Assembly (NCBI GenBank): GCA_964458575.1
Contig: CAYWMD010000004.1
Coordinates: forward strand, 62,001-126,000
Direction: 5' to 3'
Source of the DNA: CAYWMD01 sp964458575
GTDB lineage: Bacteria > Verrucomicrobiota > Verrucomicrobiia > Limisphaerales > JADLHS01
Length of the DNA: 64,000 nucleotides
Numbering within the stretch: the stretch's first letter is position 1; every line of letters starts with the position of its first letter. Below the pieces are notes generated by a model. The model worked only from the letters and a program-made list of their open reading frames with translations, did not search any database and had not been told where the DNA came from. Below are positions 1 through 8,898 of this stretch, one piece after another. The position numbers and the translations under genes were made by a program.

Positions 1-2
1 CG

Positions 3-476
3 GTCTTTTTGTTGGCGTGCGTTTCCGCGTTGGCCGGACTGATCCCCAAGTTTCTGAAGCAAATTCCGCGTGAACTGCACGGCGGGTATTTTCTGCTTCT
101 CCAAATGAATCCCGACCAGACGAAACACGTATTCACCAACCCGCCGCCCTTTGCAACGATTGCTTCAAATCAGATTGCGCTCGCCGCGGGCGACATCAAG
201 TCAGTCAAACGACTGATGCAAGTCACACAAAAGGGAACGAATGTTTACCTGATTTCGTTCCAGGACGAATCGTCCTAGATCATCACGCCGGCCGACGTGC
301 CCACCAAACTGGTTGTGCTGGAGCCGACCAAGACCAATTCCAAGGCCTCGATCATGCGCGTGATTAGTCGCGATCTCACAAACGATTTCCCGGGCAACAA
401 GCCGTCAGCCCCTGATGCGCCTTGCGGAAGACGCCGGGTTGACGCACGTGTGGGTACTGGTGTAACTAAGTCGTAG
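3..476 (+). pseudogene. 3' end of an unidentified gene interrupted by an in-frame TAG
   Basis: A reading frame open from the left window edge runs to a TAG at 276-278. The same frame then continues with protein-like composition (IITPADVPTKLVVLEPTK and onward) for 65 codons to a second TAG at 474-476. Both halves read as one soluble protein tail, so the first stop looks like a nonsense mutation, or a sequencing error, in a gene that begins outside the window. The last residues, after about 425, become Arg-rich and may be out of the true frame. No family was recognised. If the TAG is genuine, only the part up to 278 is made. Confidence 0.4.
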
Positions 477-577
477 GAATGTCACCAGCCGTTGGTGCGA
501 GGCCGCCGCTGACTCCGGTGTCTCTTGCGCTTGAGCCCAAGTGAATCGAACCGCGGCGGGGAAATAAACGGGACATT

Positions 578-1885
578 ATGAAATTCGTGGGTGAATTTTT
601 TGGTGCGCCATTGGCGTTCGGGCTTGTTTTGTTCTCCACCACCGCTGCCACCGCCTTTCAAGACGAACGGGACTTTCTGCCGTCACCCAACGGGCAATAC
701 ATCGCTTCGGTGGCGAACCATGATCTCTCCATTCCCCTGGGCGCGGAGGGAATTGAGTTGAGCGCTTCAGTGACGGTCAAGATTCGCGACTCCAAAGGGA
801 AGTCGCTCTGCTCTGTTTCTGTCGCCAAAGGTCGCAAACAGTATGAGATCGGTTACGGGCACGTCAGCATGATTTGGAGTCCGGACAGCCAGCGGCTGGC
901 CTGCTGCAATCAGGGAAACTTGTCGGTGGTTGAGGTTCGGAGCCGGAAGTCTCAAACACTGCGTTCAGCCGTTTCGACTTTTCGTTGGGTCGGCAGTTCG
1001 AATCTTTATTGTATCACCGGAGAGTTGTGGATGGGGCGTATGATGCGGGAGAAAGGATTGTTTTCTGTCGTTGAAATCTCGGCGCGCGATGGATCAGAAA
1101 TTTCCCGGCTCACCAAACGTGACGGAAAAGCATTTCACAGTTTGGTCTCAGAAGAATGCAACCAGCTTTCTCCCGATTCAACCAAGGTGGTTTTCATGGA
1201 TGAAACGCAGATGGTGATTTCCGGCTTGCGCGATACCAATGACCAGCATGTCCTCCGACGAGAATTGAACCCGGAGTTCTGCTTGTGGGTGGACACGGGC
1301 AGCCGTTGTCTGGTTTCTGGTTCGGAATTCACCAAAATCATGAGAGCCGGAAAGGAGGACACCACCATTCGCGTCGTCGCCTACCTCTACGAGACAAATG
1401 ACGGAAGATTCACCGACCTGACAGACAATCTTCGTCAGTTGAACAACGACCCCCGCGCTGCCCCTCCCGGCCCACGAGCCGAGAATCGTGTTTGGTCACC
1501 AAAGGGTGACTGGTTTCTGGTCTCCGGAGGAGTCATAGGATCAAGTGGTCCTGACGAACGCGATTGGATCTGCGTGCCCAGGCCGTGGAGCAGCATTTGC
1601 ATCCAGGAGGTCCTGGGCAAAAACTTTCATCATCCCAAAGTTGCGCCGTCTGGCAGCCGGGTGGGTCTCATCAGCGCCCCATCCGCATTCACGCGATCCG
1701 GCGACCTCTTCGTGGTTGAGATTCAATCGGGCGCGAAAGGTGAACTGGTTCCGGGCAAACCGGTCAAACTTGCGACTGCTGTTTCAGATTCCTGGTTTTG
1801 GTCCGCGGACGGCAAGCAATTGATTGTCTGGAATGGGGGCAAGTTCACCTACCATCCGATTCCCTCACTGAAAGAATTGCCATGA
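578..1885 (+). CDS. exported beta-propeller (TolB/WD40-like) protein
   Basis: The 435-residue protein has an N-terminal signal peptide of about 26 residues ending in ATA. The rest contains repeated blade-like motifs (LPSPNGQYIASV, IWSPDSQRLACC, LSPDSTKVVFM, WSPKGDWFLVSGG, WSADGKQLIVW) typical of TolB/WD40-type propellers, in which an SPDG-like turn precedes a beta strand. It probably acts outside the cytoplasmic membrane as a binding or scaffold protein; no catalytic motif was seen. Its stop codon overlaps the start of the next gene (ATGA at 1882), so the two are probably co-translated. The exact ligand is unknown. Confidence 0.7.
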   Translation: MKFVGEFFGAPLAFGLVLFSTTAATAFQDERDFLPSPNGQYIASVANHDLSIPLGAEGIELSASVTVKIRDSKGKSLCSVSVAKGRKQYEIGYGHVSMIWSPDSQRLACCNQGNLSVVEVRSRKSQTLRSAVSTFRWVGSSNLYCITGELWMGRMMREKGLFSVVEISARDGSEISRLTKRDGKAFHSLVSEECNQLSPDSTKVVFMDETQMVISGLRDTNDQHVLRRELNPEFCLWVDTGSRCLVSGSEFTKIMRAGKEDTTIRVVAYLYETNDGRFTDLTDNLRQLNNDPRAAPPGPRAENRVWSPKGDWFLVSGGVIGSSGPDERDWICVPRPWSSICIQEVLGKNFHHPKVAPSGSRVGLISAPSAFTRSGDLFVVEIQSGAKGELVPGKPVKLATAVSDSWFWSADGKQLIVWNGGKFTYHPIPSLKELP

Positions 1886-3543
1886 CACATTTCAACCGGC
1901 TGCGGACATTTCTTTGGTTGCTCCTGCTGCTGCCGGTAACGGCGGCATTAGCCGACGGCAAGGTCTTCCCCGGCACCGCGATTGCGGAAACTACAATCCC
2001 GGACCAGCGCGCGCTGATTTGCTGGTCCAACGGCGTCGAGCGGCTCGTCATCGAAACCCGCTTCGCCGGAGCAGGCACCAACTTCGCCTGGGTCGTCCCC
2101 TTGCCCAGCCCGCCGGAAATCGAAGCCGCGACCACCGGACTGTTCACGACGGTCGCCCATCAAATGCGGCCCAAACTGGTGCACAATGCTCCACCGCTTT
2201 ACGCCGTCTTCCTCTTTTGCCTGGCAGTCGGTTACCTGTTGCTGTTTGTGCGCAAGGATTCGCGGCGTGTGGCTTTGGATGTCCTGGCGTGTGCCGTGGC
2301 GGCAGTGAGTTTGCTTTTCCTGTCGGCGGATGGAGGAATGATCCTTTTCGCGCTCGTCATTTTTGGGTTGTTGCTCCTGGCTGTCATGCGAATCCGTTTA
2401 GGAGCGGAGCGGGTTTACGCGATTGTACTGGTTTTGTTCTTTGGTTTCATCTTTGGGGCCATGCTCCTCCCCGCACTCGGAACACTTGGCCTGAGCGCCG
2501 TGTCCGGCGACGTGACTGAATTGGCGAGTCAGCGGGTGGGCGCGTTCGACACGAAAACCATCGCCGCCAAAACTCCGAACGCCTTGCTGGATTGGTTGCG
2601 GGACAATCAGTTCGCCGTGCCGACCAACGCCGAGCCCGTCGTTGCGGATTACGTCAAGCGCGGCTGGGTGTTTGTCGCCGCGAAACTGCATCGTGACGAT
2701 GCCGCGGCCGCGACCAACGCCATTCACCCGCTCTCGTTCACGTTCCGCACTGAACAGCCCGTGTATCCGTTGCGACTGACGGGTGTTGGCAACGGACCGC
2801 TCCGGGTCGAGCTTTACGTGTTTGGCAACGAACGCGCAGAGGCGGATCATTTCAAGGTCGAGAAATGCGCACCGGTTGAGTTTCCGGAAGAAGCTTGGTG
2901 GTCACCAAAGCAACGGCCTGAAGTGGGGGTCAAGCATCCTTTGCTGCGGCAATGGGTTCAGGGCCGTTCCGTCGCCACCAAACTGGCTGCCTGGCTTGCA
3001 CCGGAGCAGATGCAAAATGACGTGGTAATCCACTGGGTTCCTTTCGCCGCGCGTTGGGAAATTCTTTATAGCCAAAAGGGCGCGGCCATCACCGCCGCCA
3101 ACTGGGCGATGGCATTCATACTTGGCGTTTCGTTCCTCGCGGTCATAACGCTGGCCATCAAACGCGGATGGCGGCCGGCAACCGCCAGGATTTCAGCCGT
3201 CGTGGCGTGTGTCGGACTTTTCATCTTCTGCGTCGGATATCTTGCGTTGCCGAAAGTTCCCGTGCACGTCATCAGACATTACCCGGCTTATGCGCGCGGG
3301 CTGCTGAGGGAACTCGGCCAGTTTGTGGTCGCACACTGGGAAAAATCACCGCCGACCTCGCTGGCCGAGGCTCGCAATGCAGCCACCCTGAAACCGGACC
3401 TGATCACGGACAACATTCTGCTCGGCGGGAAGATTCGTGAAGAGGACTCGCCCGGAAACTATCTCATCCGCCAAACAACCAATGGCTTCGAGTTCTTCTG
3501 GTACGACCGGGATGGTGGTGTACACGCGCTGGATAAACCATGA
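1882..3543 (+). CDS. DUF2330-like exported membrane protein
   Basis: The 553-residue protein starts at the ATG of an ATGA overlap with the previous gene and has a signal peptide (MTHFNRLRTFLWLLLLLP). Residues about 20-95 (DGKVFPGTAIAETTIPDQRA, WVVPLPSPPEIE) and about 215-340 (VGAFDTKTIA, LLDWLRDNQFAVP, YVKRGWVFVAAKL) look like the two halves of a DUF2330 domain. Between them lie about four membrane helices (residues roughly 105-210). Two more helices follow near residues 410-465. The family is uncharacterised. The next gene overlaps by ATGA, so the three genes from 578 form a likely operon. Confidence 0.65.
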   Translation: MTHFNRLRTFLWLLLLLPVTAALADGKVFPGTAIAETTIPDQRALICWSNGVERLVIETRFAGAGTNFAWVVPLPSPPEIEAATTGLFTTVAHQMRPKLVHNAPPLYAVFLFCLAVGYLLLFVRKDSRRVALDVLACAVAAVSLLFLSADGGMILFALVIFGLLLLAVMRIRLGAERVYAIVLVLFFGFIFGAMLLPALGTLGLSAVSGDVTELASQRVGAFDTKTIAAKTPNALLDWLRDNQFAVPTNAEPVVADYVKRGWVFVAAKLHRDDAAAATNAIHPLSFTFRTEQPVYPLRLTGVGNGPLRVELYVFGNERAEADHFKVEKCAPVEFPEEAWWSPKQRPEVGVKHPLLRQWVQGRSVATKLAAWLAPEQMQNDVVIHWVPFAARWEILYSQKGAAITAANWAMAFILGVSFLAVITLAIKRGWRPATARISAVVACVGLFIFCVGYLALPKVPVHVIRHYPAYARGLLRELGQFVVAHWEKSPPTSLAEARNAATLKPDLITDNILLGGKIREEDSPGNYLIRQTTNGFEFFWYDRDGGVHALDKP

Positions 3544-4049
3544 GCAAGACCGGCATCGCCATCATTACCGTCCTCGCCCTCGCGCTTGCGGTGGCGGTCG
3601 GGTGGGTCGTGTTCCACGTTGGGCGGGTCGTCATCCAGATCATCCGTGAGGCACGGACAGCGCGGCGACCAACGCGGCAGTTGCAGCACCCGGAGTTTGG
3701 CACGCTGACATTTGAATCTGATCTGTGGACCGGGCAAACACAGCGCGACGGAAGGCCGATCCGCTTCTGCGTTGCCGGCTCGGAATCAAGCCCGGACGCC
3801 TCACTGATCGAGCGTCTGCGCGCGGCCATCGGCCGGTTGCCTGAGTTTGAGCGAGCGGCATTGGAGTTTATTCAGACGAATGAGCCGAAAGTGCGGCCGG
3901 GTGACTTCACGTTTGATTCACTCGATTTTCTTTGGGAGCAGAAACCGGACGACTTCGCGATGGAGTTTTCCCTCGCGGGCGATGAGGGCGGCATTTGGCG
4001 GGTCGAGTTTGAGTCCGGCAGCCCGAAGTCGGTTGGCCGGGATGATTGA
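3540..4049 (+). CDS. small single-pass membrane protein, unknown function
   Basis: This 169-residue protein is coupled to the preceding DUF2330-like gene by an ATGA overlap. One strong N-terminal membrane helix (residues about 5-30) is followed by a soluble domain rich in acidic and aromatic residues (HPEFGTLTFESDLWTG, ALEFIQTNEPKVRPGDF, WRVEFESGSPKSVGRDD). The fold resembles small bacterial domains of the DUF2262/DUF6985 kind, but this is a loose impression and not an assignment. The orientation of the helix is not clear. Its only functional clue is the operon with two other envelope proteins. Confidence 0.6.
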   Translation: MSKTGIAIITVLALALAVAVGWVVFHVGRVVIQIIREARTARRPTRQLQHPEFGTLTFESDLWTGQTQRDGRPIRFCVAGSESSPDASLIERLRAAIGRLPEFERAALEFIQTNEPKVRPGDFTFDSLDFLWEQKPDDFAMEFSLAGDEGGIWRVEFESGSPKSVGRDD

Positions 4050-4166
4050 GATGACGATGAACCGAGCCAGTCGGAAGCAGACCAAGGTTTCCGAATTATT
4101 TCGAGGCATTTCTGCGCCTTTGGGCTAATGCGGGTTGAACAGGTGAAGTTCAACTCAAATACAATT

Positions 4167-5156
4167 ATGAAAACCAAGTTGCTCAAACGAATCGCGGCAG
4201 CGGTCGTCCCCTGCCTCATTACGGTGTCTCTCGGGATGGCGATGTCAGCCCACGCCGCAGATAAAAGGGACGCCTCCAAGCCCGCACCGGACAGCGCGGC
4301 GGATGAAAAAGCGACCGAGGCTGCTGCGTCACGACCGGACGTTTACAAACCCACGGGGTCGTCCCCGGCGCAGCGCACGGAGTGGAATGCCGCGGAATGG
4401 AAAGACCCGCGTTGGCCGGACCCCGGCATCGTTCTGACTAACATTGTCTGGGATAACTTGCCGCTCGCCGAAGTCGCAAACATCTTGGGCATCCAATTCA
4501 AGAACCACTTTGAGATTGTGCTCCCGAATACGGTGAATAGGCCACCGGCAGCGCAAACGATTAACCCAGCCACTGGTTTGCCCAAGCCGCAGCCACCAAC
4601 CGAGGCCGTGGACCCGAACAGTATCCCCATCAGATTGCAGTTGAAAAGAGTCACTGCGACCGAGCTTTTCAATGCCATGAATCTGATGTTTGAAACGGAA
4701 AACTCGCCGTGGCGTTGGCAACTGCTTATGAATGGCAATCGGCCCACCGCAGTCTTCCGAATCTTGCCGGACGTTCTGTTCGGCATGCAGTCGTCCCCTC
4801 CGCCGGAAGCGCCAAAGAAACAGCGCATGGTCATCTTTGTCGGTCGTTTCATTGGCGACCCAAAATCCGGCAGCATGACAGACGACCAGTTTCTCCGGAC
4901 ACTGTCCGATCTCTATCAACAAGTCTATGAACCGGCGCGGCGCGGCGCGATCAATGAACTCCTACGGTATCATTCGGCGACCCAAATCCTCGTGGCCAAC
5001 GGCACCCCTGACGAAATCCGGTTTATTCAAGATGTGCTAAGAGCGTTGGAACAAAAGGTGACCATTGATCAGAACCGCAAGGCCCGGCCTGCTTCCGGCG
5101 GTGGCGGCGGGTCCGGCGGGTCTGAAACAAAATCCGAGGCGACAAAGACGCCTTGA
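4167..5156 (+). CDS. exported protein with secretin N-domain-like repeats
   Basis: The 329-residue form starting at 4167 begins with a clear signal peptide (MKTKLLKRIAAAVVPCLITV, cleavage after SAHA); an earlier in-frame start at 4128 would put 13 polar residues in front of it, so 4167 is preferred. The mature part has two alpha/beta units, 'PLAEVANILGIQF' and 'VTATELFNAMNLMF', that resemble STN/secretin N-domain units. A C-terminal stretch (YHSATQILVANGTPDEIRFI) is typical of N-domain strands in GspD-like proteins. The secretin barrel itself is absent, and the tail is Gly/Ser-rich. The gene directly precedes an ECF sigma/anti-sigma pair, suggesting an envelope function under that control. 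Confidence 0.55.
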   Translation: MKTKLLKRIAAAVVPCLITVSLGMAMSAHAADKRDASKPAPDSAADEKATEAAASRPDVYKPTGSSPAQRTEWNAAEWKDPRWPDPGIVLTNIVWDNLPLAEVANILGIQFKNHFEIVLPNTVNRPPAAQTINPATGLPKPQPPTEAVDPNSIPIRLQLKRVTATELFNAMNLMFETENSPWRWQLLMNGNRPTAVFRILPDVLFGMQSSPPPEAPKKQRMVIFVGRFIGDPKSGSMTDDQFLRTLSDLYQQVYEPARRGAINELLRYHSATQILVANGTPDEIRFIQDVLRALEQKVTIDQNRKARPASGGGGGSGGSETKSEATKTP

Positions 5157-5174
5157 GTGTGTTATCCATGGGTG

Positions 5175-5810
5175 ATGGGTTCGACGATTTCCATGCCCTT
5201 CCCGGCCCACGAACCGACGGTGTGTCTGGCTGAGGCGGACCCCGGCGCGACATCCGCTCCGGCCAGTGCCGACGTCGAGGCGCGGCGAATCGCCCGCGCC
5301 GTGGCGCGCGGAGACGAAGCGGCGTTCCGTGAGTTGTATGATCGCTATCACGAGCGGCTGTTCCGTCTGGCGGCGGTCCTCGGACACGGCGACGAATCCC
5401 TCGCCCACGAAGTAGTGCAATCCACCATGTTGACCGCGGCGCGAAAGCTCAAGCCCGTCGAGAGCGAAGCGCATTTGTGGAACTGGCTGGCCCGCGTGGC
5501 CCGCCAGCATCTCGCCAAGGTCTGGCGGCAGCAACAACGCACGCCGGAGTTGGTCGAATTGACACAATTTCCGGAAACCGCCTCGCCGGAGGAATCGGAT
5601 TCCGTGCTGGAAGAAAACTTGGACGGGGCTTTGCTGGAATTGGAAGCTGAGGATCGGCAAGCGGTTGAGTGGTTTTACTTCGATGGGTTGAGCCACAAGG
5701 AAATTGCCGAACGACAGGGCGCCACGCCCAAGGCGGTGTCGAGCCGCCTGGAGCGGGCCCGGGAGAAATTGCGGTTGCTGCTTAACCGGAGGTTGCGCCA
5801 TGAATCCTGA
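5175..5810 (+). CDS. ECF-type RNA polymerase sigma factor
   Basis: This 211-residue cytoplasmic protein has the two sigma-70 domains of the ECF group. Region 2 (GDEAAFRELYDRYHERLFRL, then HLWNWLARVARQHLAKV) is followed by an acidic linker. Region 4 has a helix-turn-helix (FDGLSHKEIAERQGATPKAV) and the SRLERAREKLRLLL recognition helix. It would direct RNA polymerase to a small regulon. Candidate starts are GTG 5157, ATG 5175 and ATG 5193; 5175 was chosen because the domain begins about 35 residues later and 5157 abuts the previous stop. The next gene overlaps its 3' end and encodes a likely membrane anti-sigma factor. Confidence 0.8.
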   Translation: MGSTISMPFPAHEPTVCLAEADPGATSAPASADVEARRIARAVARGDEAAFRELYDRYHERLFRLAAVLGHGDESLAHEVVQSTMLTAARKLKPVESEAHLWNWLARVARQHLAKVWRQQQRTPELVELTQFPETASPEESDSVLEENLDGALLELEAEDRQAVEWFYFDGLSHKEIAERQGATPKAVSSRLERAREKLRLLLNRRLRHES

Positions 5811-6192
5811 GAGACAACGACTGATTCAAGATTTGATGAACGACGGCGGCGCGGACGCCCGCCGGTCGGAAACATTGCTGGCGAGTGGTCGAATTCTGCG
5901 CCGCAGACGACATATGCGCCATGCAAGGCAAGTGCTCGTCGTCTTGGGTATCGCCGCGCTCGCGGCTCTTTGCGTTCAGCAATGGACCCCGCGTAAAAGC
6001 CTGACCGTGACCGATGCGCCCAAGAACGTTCCGGCAACTGCGGCTTCGACCGATGTCCATCGCCTCTCCGATGACGAGTTGCTTGCGCTGTTCCCGGACG
6101 TGCCCGTTGGCCTGGCCACACTGTCCGACGGCACCAAGAAGCTCATCTTCCCGCGGCCCGGTGACGAAGAACGCTTCGTAAAACATCTCTAA
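5800..6192 (+). CDS. putative single-pass anti-sigma factor
   Basis: This 130-residue protein starts at ATG 5800, inside the end of the sigma-factor gene, with a good GGAGG ribosome site at 5789-5793. A basic cytoplasmic segment (residues 1-44, including RRRRHMRHARQ) precedes one membrane helix (about 45-60) and a short exported domain (LSDDELLALFPDVPVGLATL). Size, topology and translational coupling to the ECF gene fit an anti-sigma factor that sequesters the sigma factor at the membrane, although no ZAS zinc motif is present. The exported part could sense a signal. Confidence 0.6.
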   Translation: MNPERQRLIQDLMNDGGADARRSETLLASGRILRRRRHMRHARQVLVVLGIAALAALCVQQWTPRKSLTVTDAPKNVPATAASTDVHRLSDDELLALFPDVPVGLATLSDGTKKLIFPRPGDEERFVKHL

Positions 6193-6273
6193 AAGCACGG
6201 CGCGTCGGATTTTCACCTGAAACCTTAGCGACATGCACGAATGCTCTACCCGCCGGGTGAAACGCCCCCATCG

Positions 6274-6342
6274 CTGGAGCGCCGGTCTGTGACCGGCTTT
6301 GGTCATCGTTTCGCCAAAGCCGGTCACAGACCGGCGCTCCAG
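6274..6342. repeat. perfect 29-bp inverted repeat (hairpin)
   Basis: The arms at 6274-6302 and 6314-6342 are perfect inverse complements with an 11-nt loop. The element is flanked by a 5-bp direct repeat TCGCT (6271-6275 and 6343-6347), as a small mobile palindrome would leave. It lacks a T-run, so a simple terminator is unlikely. It fills most of the 223-bp space between the anti-sigma gene and the next sigma gene, where no coding sequence is seen. Confidence 0.8.
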
Positions 6343-6415
6343 TCGCTAAGGATTCGAGGATTTTTACCGCCAGCGCTCTCTTGCCTTTCCTCTGCGCACC
6401 GCTACGCTCGCGTCG

Positions 6416-7180
6416 GTGAGCACTTCTTCACAAGCTGCCTCCTTGGGGACAACCGGAATTGAAGCGCCAAAACAGTCCGCTTTCGTCACGACGCATTGGT
6501 CCGTCGTGCTCACGGCCCGGGACAAGGAATCACCGCGCTGCGCCGAAGCGTTGGAGGCGTTGTGCCATGCCTATTGGTATCCGCTCTACGCCTATGTCCG
6601 CCGGCAGGGACACAGTCCGCATGACGCCCAGGACCTGACGCAGGAGTTTTTCGCGCGCCTGTTGCAAAAGGATTACCTGCTCGCCGCTGATCGCGAGAAG
6701 GGCCGCTTCCGCACCTTTCTGCTCGTGGCGCTCAAACGTTTTCTGGCCAATGAATGGGACCGGTCGCGCGCGCAAAAACGGGGCGGCGGCCACGTTCACT
6801 TGTCGCTCGACACTTCAACGGCCGAAACGAGATATCAGACCGAGCCGGCGCGGGATTTGCCGCCGGACCGAATTTACGAACGCCGTTGGGCGCTGACGTT
6901 GCTGGATCAATCGCTGGCCCGCCTGCGCGGGGAATTTGTCGCCGCCGGCAAGACGCGGGAGTTCGATGAACTGAAAGTCTTCCTGACGGCGGAGAAAGGC
7001 GCGATCAGCCATGCCGACGTGGCGTCGCGTCTGGGGCTGACCGAGGGCGCGGTACGCGTGGCGGTGCATCGGCTGCGGCGGCGCTACCGTGAAATCTTCC
7101 GCGAGGAAGTTGCCCAAACCGTGTCCCACCCGCAGGAAATCGAGGAGGAGATTCGGCATTTGCTTGAGGTCTTGGGCTGA
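6416..7180 (+). CDS. ECF sigma factor of the kinase-associated type
   Basis: This 254-residue sigma factor starts at GTG 6416. The start is supported by the paralogue at 8899, which begins with the same GTG AGC ACT TC codons. Region 2 contains 'DAQDLTQEFFARLLQKDYL' and 'KGRFRTFLLVALKRFL'; region 4 contains 'SHADVASRLGLTEGAVRVAV' and 'HRLRRRYREIF'. The 'FVTTHWSVVLTA' opening belongs to a planctomycete/verrucomicrobial group whose genes usually sit next to Ser/Thr kinase genes. Here the kinase follows 55 bp downstream, so the pair probably forms one signalling unit. Confidence 0.85.
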   Translation: MSTSSQAASLGTTGIEAPKQSAFVTTHWSVVLTARDKESPRCAEALEALCHAYWYPLYAYVRRQGHSPHDAQDLTQEFFARLLQKDYLLAADREKGRFRTFLLVALKRFLANEWDRSRAQKRGGGHVHLSLDTSTAETRYQTEPARDLPPDRIYERRWALTLLDQSLARLRGEFVAAGKTREFDELKVFLTAEKGAISHADVASRLGLTEGAVRVAVHRLRRRYREIFREEVAQTVSHPQEIEEEIRHLLEVLG

Positions 7181-7235
7181 ATCTAAATGGTGGAAGTTGT
7201 GTAACATCCTGCCCTTTTCCCTTAATTACACGGTG

Positions 7236-8822
7236 ATGGAAGAAAACACGAAACCCAGTCCGAAATGCCAGCGCTGCGGCGCATCGCTCCCGCCGGACGC
7301 GCCGGAAGGCCTGTGCCCGCGCTGCCTCATGGCATTGAATCTGACCGCGCCCACGGAAATCCCCGGCGAAGCCGGCCCGCAAGGAACGAAGGTCTTCAAC
7401 CCACCACTGTCCCCCGACGAAGTCGCCAGACACTTTCCCCAGTTCGAAATCCTCGAATGTCTGGGCCGTGGCGGCATGGGCGTGGTGTACAAGGCCCGCC
7501 AGCCAAAACTCAACCGGATCGTCGCCCTGAAAATCCTCGCGCCCGAAAAGGTGGCGGAAACCAAATTCGCCGAGCGGTTCGCGCGCGAGGCTCAGGCGCT
7601 GGCCCGGTTGAATCATCCCAACATCGTCACGGTGTATGATTTGGGCGAGGTGGATGGTCTTTATTACTTGTTGATGGAATATGTGGACGGCGTGAATCTG
7701 CGCCAGTTGCTCCGGGCACGGAAAATCGCGCCGGAAGAGGCGTTGGTCATTGTGCCGAAGATTTGCGAGGCGTTGCAATACGCGCACGACGAAGGCTTCG
7801 TCCACCGGGACATCAAGCCGGAAAATATTCTCGTGGATAAAAAGGGGCGGGTGAAAATCGCCGACTTTGGCATCGCCAAGCTTGTGACCGGTGGCCAACC
7901 GCAACAAACAATCACACAAGACCAGGTCGTGGGCACGCCGCACTACATGGCGCCGGAGCAGATGGAGAAACCTCAGTTGGTGGACCATCGCGCGGACATT
8001 TATTCGTTGGGCGTCGTGTTTTACGAGATGCTCACGGGCGAATTGCCGATCGGCAAATTCCAGCCGCCGTCGAAGAAGGTCCACGTGGACGTGCGGTTGG
8101 ATGAAGTGGTGCTGCACACGCTGGAGCGGGAGCCGGAACGCCGTTATCAACACGCGAGCGAGGTCAAGACGGACGTGGAAACAATCGCCGGGACCGCACC
8201 CGCACAGCAGGATCGTGAGGACGCGCAAGGCCCTCCCAGTCGGCAACCGGTTCACGGCTTCGCCAACCAGCCGGCGCCCAACCACGCGGGATTCACGGCC
8301 GAGTCAGTCCGAACGCAGTTCACCGTCCTGGCGGTATGTTGGTGGATTGGCATGCCTTTGAGCATGGCTCACGGTTTGTTGCCGCGAAAAGCGGATATAT
8401 TACTTGGCGTCATCTACGTTCCCGCGGCCATCGTAACCACCGTCTTTTGGTGCATCCTGCTTTACCGACACTGGTCGCTGCTGCAAGGGCATGGTGCGCG
8501 GACCACGCCCGGCAAAGCCGTTGGTTTTGGATTTATCCCGTTCTACTGTTTCTATTGGTGGTTCGTCGCCTATGCCGGCCTGGCCACCGACAACAACAGG
8601 TATCTACATGTAACCGGTATCACATCAACCCGCATGTCTTACGGATTGGCCGTCACGTCTTGTATCCTTGGGATCCTGAGTTGCACTGTTGGCTTGATTC
8701 CAGTAGTTGGGGCAATTCTGACCGTACCCGAGATGATCATCGGTTTTATTCTGGTGCTGCAACAACGAGACTGCGTGCTCGCCATTTTGGAGCACAGAAC
8801 TGGAAGGGCGGCAAACGGGTGA
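7236..8822 (+). CDS. zinc-ribbon Ser/Thr protein kinase with C-terminal membrane domain
   Basis: The 528-residue protein opens with a zinc ribbon (C11, C14, C27, C30). A complete Hanks-type kinase domain follows at about residues 70-330: glycine loop LGRGGMGVVYKA, Lys99, HRD 190-192, DFG 210-212 and APE 239-241. The C-terminal 150 residues hold four to five membrane helices and no exported sensor domain. All catalytic residues are present, so it should be active and membrane bound. It sits between two paralogous ECF sigma genes, one of which is a plausible substrate or partner. The activation loop is of ordinary length, which makes it a useful reference for the second kinase at 16584. Confidence 0.9.
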   Translation: MEENTKPSPKCQRCGASLPPDAPEGLCPRCLMALNLTAPTEIPGEAGPQGTKVFNPPLSPDEVARHFPQFEILECLGRGGMGVVYKARQPKLNRIVALKILAPEKVAETKFAERFAREAQALARLNHPNIVTVYDLGEVDGLYYLLMEYVDGVNLRQLLRARKIAPEEALVIVPKICEALQYAHDEGFVHRDIKPENILVDKKGRVKIADFGIAKLVTGGQPQQTITQDQVVGTPHYMAPEQMEKPQLVDHRADIYSLGVVFYEMLTGELPIGKFQPPSKKVHVDVRLDEVVLHTLEREPERRYQHASEVKTDVETIAGTAPAQQDREDAQGPPSRQPVHGFANQPAPNHAGFTAESVRTQFTVLAVCWWIGMPLSMAHGLLPRKADILLGVIYVPAAIVTTVFWCILLYRHWSLLQGHGARTTPGKAVGFGFIPFYCFYWWFVAYAGLATDNNRYLHVTGITSTRMSYGLAVTSCILGILSCTVGLIPVVGAILTVPEMIIGFILVLQQRDCVLAILEHRTGRAANG

Positions 8823-8898
8823 TGGTCGTGGTGACCGAGCGTTCTTGATCGCTGCGCGATCTTGCGCACTTCCTGCATCCCGCGTTACGCTGACACCA

